Position numbers and translations under genes: made by a program. DNA of 41,854 nucleotides from QHXQ01 sp036389375 (GTDB lineage: Bacteria > Acidobacteriota > Blastocatellia > Pyrinomonadales > Pyrinomonadaceae): the NCBI GenBank assembly GCA_036389375.1, contig DASVQA010000146.1, forward strand, positions 1-41,854, given 5' to 3'. The first letter of the stretch is position 1. Every line of letters begins with the position of its first letter. Under the pieces are notes generated by a model. That model was not told the DNA's origin. It saw nothing but the letters and a program-made list of their open reading frames with translations, and did not search any database. Shown in pieces: positions 6,569-14,520 of the stretch.

Positions 6569-8611
6569 ATGAACAGATTATTGATCGCGCTGCTCCTGTG
6601 GTGCGCTTACCTCGCTTTACCCGCACACGCTCCGGCGCAGTCGCAGCCACCTGCAAACAGTGAGGCGGCCAATCCGACGCGCTACACCGTGTTGATGATG
6701 GGACAGCCCGCCGGGACGCAGACGGCCACCAGCACGGCTGCGGGCGAGCGGCAAGTCTCCTTCGAGTTTAATGATCGCGGGCGTGGGCCGAAGTTGACTT
6801 CGCGCATCTCGTTTGGCGCTGACAGTATCCCCACGCTGATCGAGACGGACGGCAACGATTATTTCAAAGGGGTGGTGGCCGAGCGTTTCGCTTTGCGCGG
6901 CGGTCAGGCGGTCTGGAAAAACAAGGCCGAGCAGGGCGAGAAGTCCGTCGCGGGGCGCGCGTTCTACATCAGTATGGATGGCTCGCCCGAAGAGAACGGG
7001 CTGCTCGCACAGGCGCTGCTGGCTGCGCCCGGCGGCAAGCTGGCGCTGTTGCCGGAAGGTGAAGCGCAGATCACGCGCGTCGGTGAACTGAAGGTCGCGG
7101 CGAACGGGCAGACGCGCACCGTCATGCAATACAGTATCTCCGGTCTTGGCTTCGTGCCGTATCCCATCTGGCTCGACGCCGACCGGAATTTCTTCGCGTC
7201 GGTCAGCAGTTGGTTCACCGTGATTCGGGCCGGTTGGGAAGGGAGCGTGCCCGCGCTCTTAAACGCGCAGACCGGGGCGGAAACTGCGCGCAACAGCGCC
7301 CTCGCCAATTCGCTCGCGCATCGTCCGCGCGGCGCGCTCGTCTTAAAAGACGCGAACCTCTTCGACGCGGAGACCGCGACGATGCGCCCGCACACGACCG
7401 TCGTCATCAACGGCAACCGCATCACGGCGGTCGGCCCCAACGCGCAGGTGCAGATACCCGCGCAGGCGGAAGTGCTTGATCTAGCCGGTCAGACGCTCCT
7501 GCCCGGTCTCTGCGACATGCACGTACACCTCGACAGCGGCATTGACGGTTTGCTGCACATGGCGGCGGGCGTGACGAGCGTGCGCGATCTGGGCAACGAC
7601 AGCGCGCAACTGCTTGAGATGCGCCGGAAATTCGATGGCGGCGAGGCCATCGGCCCACGCGTCTCGATGGCGGCGCTCATAGACGGGCGCGGGCCCTTCA
7701 CCGGCCCGACGAAAAATCTGGTGGACACGGAAGAAGAAGCTCGCGCCATCGTCGACGAGGCGGCCAAACTTGGTTACGTGCAGATAAAAATCTATAGCTC
7801 GATCAAGCCGGAGCTTGTGCCGAAGATCGTGGCGCTGGCGCACGCGCGCGGCTTGCGCGTCAGCGGGCACGTGCCGGCTTTCATGAACGCGGAGCAGTTC
7901 GTGCGCGCGGGTGTGGACGAGCTACAACACACCAACTTTCTGTTCCTGAACTTTCTCTTCGATACGGTCAAAGATACGCGCACGGCCGTGCGCTTCACGG
8001 CCGTGGCCGAGCACGCGGCGGAACTCGACCTGCAATCGGCGCGCGTCAAATCCTTCGTCCAGCTTTTGCAGACGCGCAAGATCGTAGTTGATCCGACGGT
8101 CAGTATTTTTGAAGGCATGTTTACGGGGCGGCCGGGCACAGTCTCGCCGGATTTCGCGGCGGTCGCGGATCGGCTGCCGCCACAGGTGCGGCGCGGTTTA
8201 TTGAGCGGCGGCCTGCCCGTGCCCGCAGGGCGCGATCAGCGTTTTCGTGATTCGTTTCAGGCGCTCCTGAAGATGGTCAAGACGCTCTACGAGGCGGGCG
8301 TGCCGATTGTGGCGGGGACAGATTCGCTGGCGGGCTTTGCGCTGCATCGTGAATTGGAGTTGTACGTCGCGGCCGGCATCCCCGCCCCGCAGGTGCTTCA
8401 GATCGCCACGCTGGGCGCGGCCCGCGTGCTCAAGCGCGACGCCGAGTTGGGCACGATTGCGCCCGGCAAACTGGCCGACCTCGTGGTGGTTGATGGTGCG
8501 CCCGCCGCACGCATCGGTGACATACGCCGCGTCACGACGGTTGTTAAGGACGGCACGGTTTATCAAACGGCCGCTTTGTATCAGGCCATCGGCGTCCGCG
8601 CGGCAAAGTAG
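6569..8611 (+). CDS. Exported amidohydrolase with extra N-terminal domain
   Basis: A metal-dependent hydrolase of the amidohydrolase superfamily, probably periplasmic. A signal peptide (LLIALLLWCAYLALPAHA, cleavage near residue 22) is followed by about 230 residues of a beta-rich domain I do not recognise (YTVLMMGQPAGTQTATS onward). The hydrolase domain starts near residue 250 with LKDANLFDAET. It has the full metal set: GLCDMHVHLDSG (HxH), YVQIKIYSSI (likely carboxylated Lys), VSGHVPAF, ELQHTNFL and VAGTDSLAG (Asp). It ends with the family's APGKLADLVVVDG. AGGGAGG (6558-6564) precedes the ATG. The superfamily includes imidazolonepropionase- and prolidase-like enzymes; the substrate here is unknown. 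The gene is monocistronic, and a hairpin separates it from the convergent tonB gene. Confidence 0.88.
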   Translation: MNRLLIALLLWCAYLALPAHAPAQSQPPANSEAANPTRYTVLMMGQPAGTQTATSTAAGERQVSFEFNDRGRGPKLTSRISFGADSIPTLIETDGNDYFKGVVAERFALRGGQAVWKNKAEQGEKSVAGRAFYISMDGSPEENGLLAQALLAAPGGKLALLPEGEAQITRVGELKVAANGQTRTVMQYSISGLGFVPYPIWLDADRNFFASVSSWFTVIRAGWEGSVPALLNAQTGAETARNSALANSLAHRPRGALVLKDANLFDAETATMRPHTTVVINGNRITAVGPNAQVQIPAQAEVLDLAGQTLLPGLCDMHVHLDSGIDGLLHMAAGVTSVRDLGNDSAQLLEMRRKFDGGEAIGPRVSMAALIDGRGPFTGPTKNLVDTEEEARAIVDEAAKLGYVQIKIYSSIKPELVPKIVALAHARGLRVSGHVPAFMNAEQFVRAGVDELQHTNFLFLNFLFDTVKDTRTAVRFTAVAEHAAELDLQSARVKSFVQLLQTRKIVVDPTVSIFEGMFTGRPGTVSPDFAAVADRLPPQVRRGLLSGGLPVPAGRDQRFRDSFQALLKMVKTLYEAGVPIVAGTDSLAGFALHRELELYVAAGIPAPQVLQIATLGAARVLKRDAELGTIAPGKLADLVVVDGAPAARIGDIRRVTTVVKDGTVYQTAALYQAIGVRAAK

Positions 8612-8629
8612 TTCCGGCGCAAAGGCTGA

Positions 8630-8706
8630 GCCACGAAACCACACGCAGCACGGCGACGCTTGCGCGTGCCTTCGGTTGCGTGCGATGGCGCGTGTGGTTT
8701 CGTGGC
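8630..8706. repeat. 17-bp perfect inverted repeat between convergent genes
   Basis: GCCACGAAACCACACGC (8630-8646) is repeated in inverse as GCGTGTGGTTTCGTGGC (8690-8706). The 43 nt between them contain a further small GCACG/CGTGC pairing. It fills the gap between two genes that meet tail to tail. No T-run is present, so it could be a REP-like element or a bidirectional transcript end. Confidence 0.75.
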
Positions 8707-8729
8707 GCGTGCTGCCGCCAGTTCCTGCG

Positions 8730-9551
8730 TTATTGCAGCAGGAAGTTGTAGTTGATAACGCCGGAGACTTTAACGGGCTGGCCGTTTAGCTGCGTGGGCG
8801 TGAAGCGCGCGAGCAGCGCGGCGGCACGCGCCGCTTCACGCAGCAGTGGATGCCCGCTCGCCGCCTGCGCCGAGACGACGCGCCCCTGCTCGTCAACCAG
8901 TATCTCGACCGTGACGACGCCGGAGACGCGCGCCTGCCGGGCGATGACTGGGTAGAGCGGCACGGGCTTGCTGATCACCTTGCCGCTCAGTATCTGACTC
9001 GACACGCGGATGCGCTCTGGTACGGGCGCGGGCGCAGGCGTCGGTGTCGGCCGCGCGGGCGGGAGAATATCTACGCCGTCTTCAACGACGACGCGCGTCG
9101 GCGTCGTGGCGATGCGTGTGGGGCCGGGCGGGCCCGTGGGGTTGCCGGCCGAATCGTCGCCGCCGCTGTTGCGGTTGCCGATGAAGACCGTGCCGAACCT
9201 TGGCAACTCAGGCACGGTGTTGGGCGTGGTCGAGATGCGGTCAGGCGGTTTGATATTGTTGTCGAGGCGCGCGATGAGATCGGTGCGCTCGCTGGCGTTA
9301 TTGCGATTGGGCGCGGCGGCCGGGCGGCCCTCTTCAGGGTGCAGCGCGGGCGCGGGCGGCAACGGGGCAGGGCTGACGAGCGCAAACACTTCCATGTTCT
9401 GGTTGTCGAGTTGTGCGTTGTAAGTGTAGACGCTGGCGATGCCCGTCGTGACGAGCAGCAGGCTGTAGCAGACGAGCGTGCCGACGAAGAACGTGCCACG
9501 TCGGGCCAAGTCTGTGCGGTGCGAGCCGGATTCAACTAACTGCTTGAACAT
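8730..9551 (-). CDS. TonB-family energy transducer
   Basis: Periplasm-spanning protein that couples the inner-membrane proton gradient to outer-membrane transporters. ATG 9551 is preferred (273 residues) because GAGAGGA lies 10 nt upstream; a GTG 12 codons earlier has less support. A short cytoplasmic segment ends in Arg-Arg, then one membrane helix (about residues 18-38, TFFVGTLVCYSLLLVTTGIA). A Pro-rich periplasmic stretch follows (PPARPTPTPAPAPVPERI). The TonB C-terminal domain covers about residues 185-273, with PLYPVIARQARVSGVVTVEI and a final VKVSGVINYNFLLQ. No exbB or exbD is next to it. It is divergent from gdhA. Confidence 0.9.
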   Translation of the reverse strand: MFKQLVESGSHRTDLARRGTFFVGTLVCYSLLLVTTGIASVYTYNAQLDNQNMEVFALVSPAPLPPAPALHPEEGRPAAAPNRNNASERTDLIARLDNNIKPPDRISTTPNTVPELPRFGTVFIGNRNSGGDDSAGNPTGPPGPTRIATTPTRVVVEDGVDILPPARPTPTPAPAPVPERIRVSSQILSGKVISKPVPLYPVIARQARVSGVVTVEILVDEQGRVVSAQAASGHPLLREAARAAALLARFTPTQLNGQPVKVSGVINYNFLLQ

Positions 9552-9723
9552 ATCTGTAACGTCCTCTCTCCTGTGTGCCGGTGCCACGCGGGTCTTGCGG
9601 GAGCGGACTCGGCTTGTTTAGACTCCGCCCTGCCCGCGCTTGTTCCCGCAGTTCGCGCGTGATTTGACACAAAGGGTCTGATCGGACGCGTTCGCTTCAT
9701 CCGCCCGCGAAAGGACACAGCTT

Positions 9724-10989
9724 ATGGTTGCCACGCAAGCGCAAGAGGAACTCAACCCGTTCGAGATCGCAAAGCAACAGTTCGACCGCGCCGCCGACCT
9801 GCTCAAACTCGACGAATCAATGCGGCAGGTCTTGAAGCACGCGAAGCGGCAACTGATCGTGTCTATTCCCGTGAAGATGGACGGTGGCGAGGTGCAGGTC
9901 TTCGAGGGCTACCGCGTGCAGCACAACATCGCGCGCGGGCCCGCCAAGGGCGGCATACGCTTTCACCCGCGCGTGACGCTCGACGAAGTAAAGGCGCTCG
10001 CTTCGTGGATGACGTGGAAGTGCGCGACGGTCGGCATCCCTTATGGCGGCGGCAAGGGCGGCATCATCTGCGATCCGAAATCAATGTCGCAGTCTGAACT
10101 GGAACGCCTGACGCGCCGCTACGCCTTCGAGATCGCGCCGATCATCGGGCCAGACCGCGACATCCCCGCGCCCGACGTTTACACGGACGATCAGACGATG
10201 GCGTGGATCATGGATACGATCTCGATGATTCGCGGGCACACGGAACTCGGCGTCGTCACGGGCAAGCCGGTCGCGCTCGGCGGCTCGCACGGGCGCGCAG
10301 AGGCGACGGCGCGCGGCTGTCTGTTTGCGCTGCGCGAAGCGTGCCGCGTGCGCAGCGTCGCGCTCAACGGTGCGCGCGTGGCCGTGCATGGTTTCGGCAA
10401 CGCAGGCGCAAACATCGCGCGGATCGTGACGGCAGAGGGCGCACGCGTTATCGCCATGGCCGATTCGCGCGCCGGCATCTACAACGAGCACGGCATTGAC
10501 GTACAAGCCGCGCTCAGGCACAAGGCGGAGACGCAGTCGTTGCAGGGCACGCCGAACACAGAGCCGATGGCGCGCGACGAAGTGCTCGAAGTTGACTGCG
10601 ATATACTGTTGCCTTCGGCGCTTGAAAACAGCATCACGCTCGCCAACGTCGAGCGCGTCCGCACGCGTATCATCGCGGAACTGGCGAACGGGCCGACCAC
10701 ACCGGGCGCGGACGCCTTGCTCGCCGAGCGCGGCGTGCTGCTCGTGCCCGACATACTGGCCAACGCGGGCGGGGTGACCGTGAGTTATTACGAGTGGGTG
10801 CAAGACCTCTACTCGTATTTCTGGTCGGAGAGTCAGGTTGACGAGGCGCTGGAAAAGACGATGAAGACGGCCTTCGAGCACGTCCATGCGACCGCCGAGA
10901 AGTACCGGACGGACATGCGTACCGGCGCGTATATCCTCGCCGTCGGGCGCGTCGCCGAAGCGACCCGCGTGCGCGGCATCTTCCCGTAA
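9724..10989 (+). CDS. gdhA: Glu/Leu/Phe/Val dehydrogenase (probably glutamate dehydrogenase)
   Basis: Oxidative deamination or reductive amination of an amino acid, most likely glutamate and 2-oxoglutarate. The 421-residue length matches the hexameric GDH class of bacteria and archaea. The substrate domain has GPAKGGIRFHPRVTLDEVKAL (near residue 72) and VGIPYGGGKGGI (about 103-114), which carry the conserved lysines. PAPDVYTDDQTMAWIMD follows. The nucleotide-binding domain shows VAVHGFGNAGANIAR (about 219-233), and the C-terminal part has ANGPTTPGADALL, LANAGGVTVSYYEWVQD. AAAGGA lies 8 nt before the ATG. Leucine dehydrogenases are usually shorter (about 360 residues), so GDH is preferred; cofactor preference is not decided. 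An ArsC-like gene follows after 15 nt. Confidence 0.9.
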   Translation: MVATQAQEELNPFEIAKQQFDRAADLLKLDESMRQVLKHAKRQLIVSIPVKMDGGEVQVFEGYRVQHNIARGPAKGGIRFHPRVTLDEVKALASWMTWKCATVGIPYGGGKGGIICDPKSMSQSELERLTRRYAFEIAPIIGPDRDIPAPDVYTDDQTMAWIMDTISMIRGHTELGVVTGKPVALGGSHGRAEATARGCLFALREACRVRSVALNGARVAVHGFGNAGANIARIVTAEGARVIAMADSRAGIYNEHGIDVQAALRHKAETQSLQGTPNTEPMARDEVLEVDCDILLPSALENSITLANVERVRTRIIAELANGPTTPGADALLAERGVLLVPDILANAGGVTVSYYEWVQDLYSYFWSESQVDEALEKTMKTAFEHVHATAEKYRTDMRTGAYILAVGRVAEATRVRGIFP

Positions 10990-11004
10990 AAAGGTTCGTG
11001 CGTT

Positions 11005-11358
11005 ATGACTGACAAGATTACTGTCTATGAGAAACCCACCTGCTCGAAATGCCGCGAGGCGAACAGACTGCTGCGCGAGAGCGGCGTGGACTTCGACAAG
11101 ATCAACTACATCCTTGAGCCAATCGGCGAAGCGAAACTGCGCGAGTTGATCGGCAAAATGGGCATTGCGCCGCGCGAGTTGCTGCGCACGAGCGAACCGA
11201 GTTTCCGCGCGCTGGGGCTTGATGCGCGTGCGCTCTCGGATGAAGAGATCATCGCGCTCCTCGTCCGGCAGCCCGAATTGCTACAGCGGCCCATCGTCGA
11301 GCGCGGGGCGCGCGCCGTGCTTGGTCGGCCCGTCGAGAACATCCGTGCGTTGCTCTGA
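11005..11358 (+). CDS. ArsC/Spx-family thioredoxin-fold protein
   Basis: A small cytosolic protein of the arsenate reductase (ArsC)/Spx family. At 117 residues it has the family length. The N-terminus is YEKPTCSKCREANRLL, with Cys in the CxxC positions where ArsC has its catalytic Cys. Later are APRELLRTSEPSFRALGLD and the typical LLQRPIVERGARAVLGRP, in which ArsC proteins carry a conserved Arg after RPI. It could be an arsenate reductase, a Spx-like regulator or an uncharacterised YffB-like redox protein; the absence of ars neighbours argues against a dedicated arsenic operon. It is probably co-transcribed with gdhA (15-nt gap). Its last 78 nt overlap, in antisense, the 3' end of the YfhO-like gene. 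Confidence 0.85.
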   Translation: MTDKITVYEKPTCSKCREANRLLRESGVDFDKINYILEPIGEAKLRELIGKMGIAPRELLRTSEPSFRALGLDARALSDEEIIALLVRQPELLQRPIVERGARAVLGRPVENIRALL

Positions 11359-14247
11359 CGCGCGCCCGCGTCGTTGATAGAGGCCGAGCGCACACATGAG
11401 CAGCAGCGTGGCGAGACCGACGAGCGCGCCGTTGCGCGCGGCGGGCGCGGTGTAACGCAGGCTGACGTGATGTCTTCCGGCCGGCACGCGCACGCTTTGG
11501 AGGATGAAGTCGGTGGTGTAGAGCCGCGCCGCCGCGCCGTCCACCGTCGCTACCCAACCGGGATAAGTCATCTCGCTCACGACAAGCAGCGCAGGCGTGC
11601 TCGACTCCGTCTCAACGTCAATGCCGTTCGGTCTGTAAGCGACTTGCGCGGTCGCCTGCGGCGGTGGTGCGCCACCGGGCAAGCGCGGCAACTCTTCGGG
11701 CCGAACTTCTAAAAGCGCCGTGCGGCGTGGATCAAATTCGTGCGCGCCCGCGCCGCGTATCCGCCGTAATGCTTCCTCACCATCAACCGCTTCCGCTTCG
11801 GCGACGAGCCACGCGCGCGGGCAGGCGCGCAGGTTGCGCAGGATAAGCACGTCGTCGCGGTTATAGACCGTCTGCCAGCGTGCGGGATCGAACTGCGCGA
11901 GCAGCGTGGAGGTGCGTCCGGTCGAATCGAACAGCGTGGCGGCCGAGAGGTGGAGCACCGCGCCGGGCGCGACGTTTGTGATCTCGACCTGCGCGACCTG
12001 TGTTGCGCCGGCGAGCGCGAGGCGGGCGAGATAACGATGCGCGGTGAAACTGTTGGCGGCGTCGCCCGGCCGCGCGTCGAAGACGGGCGCGAGTTGGTGC
12101 TTGATGGCGGCGCGCACGTCTGCACGTTCGTGCGCCCACTCGGCCGTGTCTCGGCCGGCGCGCAACTCGCGCTCGATGATGCGCCCGTCTGTTGTGCGTA
12201 ACTGCACGCGGGCGACGGTCGCATCCTGCGGCGTGTCGGTGCTGCGGCTCAGTTCGGTGACGAGCGCAAGCGTGTCGCCCGCTTCGTCGCCGAGGCAGTT
12301 GAGCGTGACGTGCGCGCCGGGCGGCAGTTCGAGGTTGAGATTGTCGCTGTACTTGATGCCGTCTTTGCTGAGCAGAAAGTTGGGCGCGGTGGCGAACCCG
12401 GCGAAGGAGACGAAGTGCGTGGTGTTGAGCAGGTCAAGCACGTGCGCGCGTGGGGCGAGCAGAGAGAGGTTGGAGGGTGCGCCCGTGCGTTGCGTGACCG
12501 TGTCGGAGAGCACGTCGCCGAGCGCGCGGCTGTAGCGTTCGAGCACGAGCGGTTCTGCGCCCGCGAGGTTATGCAGCCCAAAGAGCGCGGTCACGTCGGC
12601 CGGGTCGAGGCGCGGCGCAGACGGAAATTCTTCGACGAAGAGATTGACGCGCGTGTAGACGCGGCCCGCTTCGGGCGGAAACTGTTGGAGAAAGCGCGTG
12701 GCTGCGCCGGGCGTAGTGTAGCGCGCGGGCGGCTTGGCGAAGAAGCGCCACCAGTGCCAGACGGTGATGTGCGGCTCGACGAAGCAGGCAAGGGCGATGA
12801 CGCCGAGCAGCAGCGCGTGCCGTGTGCGTGCGCCGCAGACGCGCCGCGCCTGCCAGACGGCGGCGAGCAGGAGCAGCGTGAAACTGACTTTCCAGAGCAT
12901 GTAAGGCGCACGAAGCAGCGCGGCGAACGGGAGATACGTGGCGGGTATCTTGATGGCTTGAGCGGCGTGCCACCAGCGCGCGGCGAGCAGCAGGCAGGCG
13001 CAGAGGAGCAGCGCGGCGATGATCGTGCGCTTGCGTCCGTCTGGTCGTGTGGTCGTCGGGCGCGGGCCTGGTTGGGCTGTGAGCGCGTCCCAACCGTAAG
13101 CGGCGAGGATGGCGAGCGCGAACGTCCACTCGAAGGCGTGGCGCATGGGCACTTGAAACGATTTGAAGACGGGCACGTGGTTGAACAACTGCGTGAGCGG
13201 CGTGTTGGCGCTCAGCAGCAGACCGGCCACGAAGGCGCACGCCAGCCAGAATATTACGCGCACCTCGCGCCGTCCGCGTGGGACGAGAGTCGCCGCCGCG
13301 AGCAGCGCCAGCAGCAGCGCGAGCGGCGAGACGTAAGTGGGAATCTCCCAGTAGTAGAGCGGCGCAAGGAGCGAGCCGAGTTCGTAGCTGTGCAGTTGCG
13401 GCGTGTTGTTTTGAAAGAGTTCCTCGCTAAGCGTTACGCGCGTGCTGCGGCGCACGGCCCGCATGGTTTCGAGTATCTGGAAAGCCGCCAGACCGAGCGC
13501 GAGTGTTAGTCCGCCGAGCGCGACGAGGAGCGGTCGCCAGCGCGTCCAGCGTTGCCGGCCCGGCGCTTTAGTGTCTGCGTCTGGCGGCAAGGCGAGCGAG
13601 ATGAAAGCGGCGTAAGCGAGGGCGAGCACGACGAGGTAGGCGAAGCCCTGCGGGTAGCCGCTCAGGAGCGAGAGCGCAAAGGTCGCCGCCGCCCATAACA
13701 GGCACGGAATGAAAGCTGTGCGACCGCGCGCGCGCTCGATGGCGGTCAGCACGAGCGGCAGCCAGAGGATCGAGTTGCCCATAAAGCCGTATAGCCCGAG
13801 CACGCCGATCATGATGCCGCCGTAGCCAAACGTCAGACCCGCGAGCAGCGCCGCCGTGCGGCTCAAGTGCAACTCGCGCGCGTATGCGTAGGTGAAGGCG
13901 GGCGCGAGCAGGAAAGGGGCGAGCAGGTAGACCTCTTCTGCCCAGTGGCCGGGCAGGATGAGATAGCCCCACGTGAGCGGGTAGGCGAGCGCGAGCGGCA
14001 CGGCCGCGAGCAGGGGGTAGCCGGCCATGACGTGCGGCGTCCAGAGCGGCAGCGCGCCCTGCCGGATCAACTGCCAGGCGACGGTGCGTAGCGGAAACGA
14101 ATAGCCGAACGAGTCGCTGCCGACGCTCAGCTTGCGCTCAAAGGCGAGCCACGAGAAAAAGAGCAGGAAGAAGCAGACGATAAAGAGGAGCGCGCCGACA
14201 TCAGCGCGTCGCCGCGACCACAGTTCACGCCAGCGAGATTGGTTCAT
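11281..14247 (-). CDS. YfhO-like multi-pass membrane protein
   Basis: A large membrane protein (988 residues from ATG 14247) with the layout of the bacterial YfhO family, some members of which act as glycosyltransferase-like enzymes on lipid-linked sugars. About 10-12 hydrophobic helices are visible in the first 560 residues, starting with LLFIVCFFLLFFSWLAF, and one near the C-terminus (NGALVGLATLLLMCALGLY). Conserved-looking pieces are DSFGYSFPLRTVAWQLIRQG and GALPLWTPHVMAGYPLLA in the first loop, and VVSEMTYPGWVATVDG in the C-terminal domain. An in-frame TTG at 14259 is a weaker start; neither has a clear ribosome binding site. The soluble part between about 570 and 950 is probably extracytoplasmic. 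Its final 25 codons run antisense to the ArsC-like gene. Confidence 0.85.
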   Translation of the reverse strand: MNQSRWRELWSRRRADVGALLFIVCFFLLFFSWLAFERKLSVGSDSFGYSFPLRTVAWQLIRQGALPLWTPHVMAGYPLLAAVPLALAYPLTWGYLILPGHWAEEVYLLAPFLLAPAFTYAYARELHLSRTAALLAGLTFGYGGIMIGVLGLYGFMGNSILWLPLVLTAIERARGRTAFIPCLLWAAATFALSLLSGYPQGFAYLVVLALAYAAFISLALPPDADTKAPGRQRWTRWRPLLVALGGLTLALGLAAFQILETMRAVRRSTRVTLSEELFQNNTPQLHSYELGSLLAPLYYWEIPTYVSPLALLLALLAAATLVPRGRREVRVIFWLACAFVAGLLLSANTPLTQLFNHVPVFKSFQVPMRHAFEWTFALAILAAYGWDALTAQPGPRPTTTRPDGRKRTIIAALLLCACLLLAARWWHAAQAIKIPATYLPFAALLRAPYMLWKVSFTLLLLAAVWQARRVCGARTRHALLLGVIALACFVEPHITVWHWWRFFAKPPARYTTPGAATRFLQQFPPEAGRVYTRVNLFVEEFPSAPRLDPADVTALFGLHNLAGAEPLVLERYSRALGDVLSDTVTQRTGAPSNLSLLAPRAHVLDLLNTTHFVSFAGFATAPNFLLSKDGIKYSDNLNLELPPGAHVTLNCLGDEAGDTLALVTELSRSTDTPQDATVARVQLRTTDGRIIERELRAGRDTAEWAHERADVRAAIKHQLAPVFDARPGDAANSFTAHRYLARLALAGATQVAQVEITNVAPGAVLHLSAATLFDSTGRTSTLLAQFDPARWQTVYNRDDVLILRNLRACPRAWLVAEAEAVDGEEALRRIRGAGAHEFDPRRTALLEVRPEELPRLPGGAPPPQATAQVAYRPNGIDVETESSTPALLVVSEMTYPGWVATVDGAAARLYTTDFILQSVRVPAGRHHVSLRYTAPAARNGALVGLATLLLMCALGLYQRRGRASEQRTDVLDGPTKHGARPALDDGPL

Positions 14248-14309
14248 GGCTGTACGCAAGCGGCGGCAGATTAAGCGATTCGTGCTTGATGTACAACTGA
14301 CAAAATGGC

Positions 14310-14407
14310 CTCACGCCAAAGGCGCAAAGACGCAAAGGCAAGCATGCAAAAAGCAGCAGTTAACTCGTCTTGCGCTCTCTTTGCGTCCTTTGCGCCGCGC
14401 GCGTGAG
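14310..14407. repeat. CGCAAAG-type inverted repeat
   Basis: The left arm (14310-14342) has CTCACGCC, then GGCGCAAAGACGCAAAGG and CAAG. The right arm (14369-14407), read on the other strand, has CTCACGCG, GGCGCAAAGGACGCAAAG and GCGCAAG. The arms are imperfect but long (about 33-39 nt), each with the CGCAAAG word twice. It sits between the divergently transcribed YfhO-like gene and radA, and resembles dispersed palindromic repeats. Confidence 0.7.
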
Positions 14408-14422
14408 ATTCGCTCTTAAAGC

Positions 14423-14431
14423 TGGTAAAAT
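14423..14431 (+). promoter_or_regulatory. Possible extended -10 promoter for radA
   Basis: TGG-TAAAAT fits an extended -10 element (TGn-TANNNT). No good -35 is seen. A message from here would begin about 80 nt before radA and include the hairpin at 14472. Confidence 0.3.
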
Positions 14432-14471
14432 AACAGGCACAGTTGCAGCGATCCCGAGCGTGTTGAGGCTG

Positions 14472-14503
14472 TCGCCAGCGTAAGTGCTGGCGATTAAATT
14501 TTT
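14472..14503 (+). terminator. Terminator-like hairpin before radA
   Basis: An 8-bp perfect stem, TCGCCAGC with GCTGGCGA, has a 6-nt loop and is followed by TTAAATTTTT. It lies only 18 nt before the radA start, so it may be a leader hairpin rather than the end of another transcript. Confidence 0.45.
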
Positions 14504-14520
14504 GCGGAGACTAGAGACGA

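Noticed and set aside
12310..13509. 399-codon plus-strand frame inside the YfhO-like gene
   Set aside because: The product is Arg/Glu/Gly-rich with no family features, as expected for the reverse of a hydrophobic membrane protein; the minus-strand gene explains the region.
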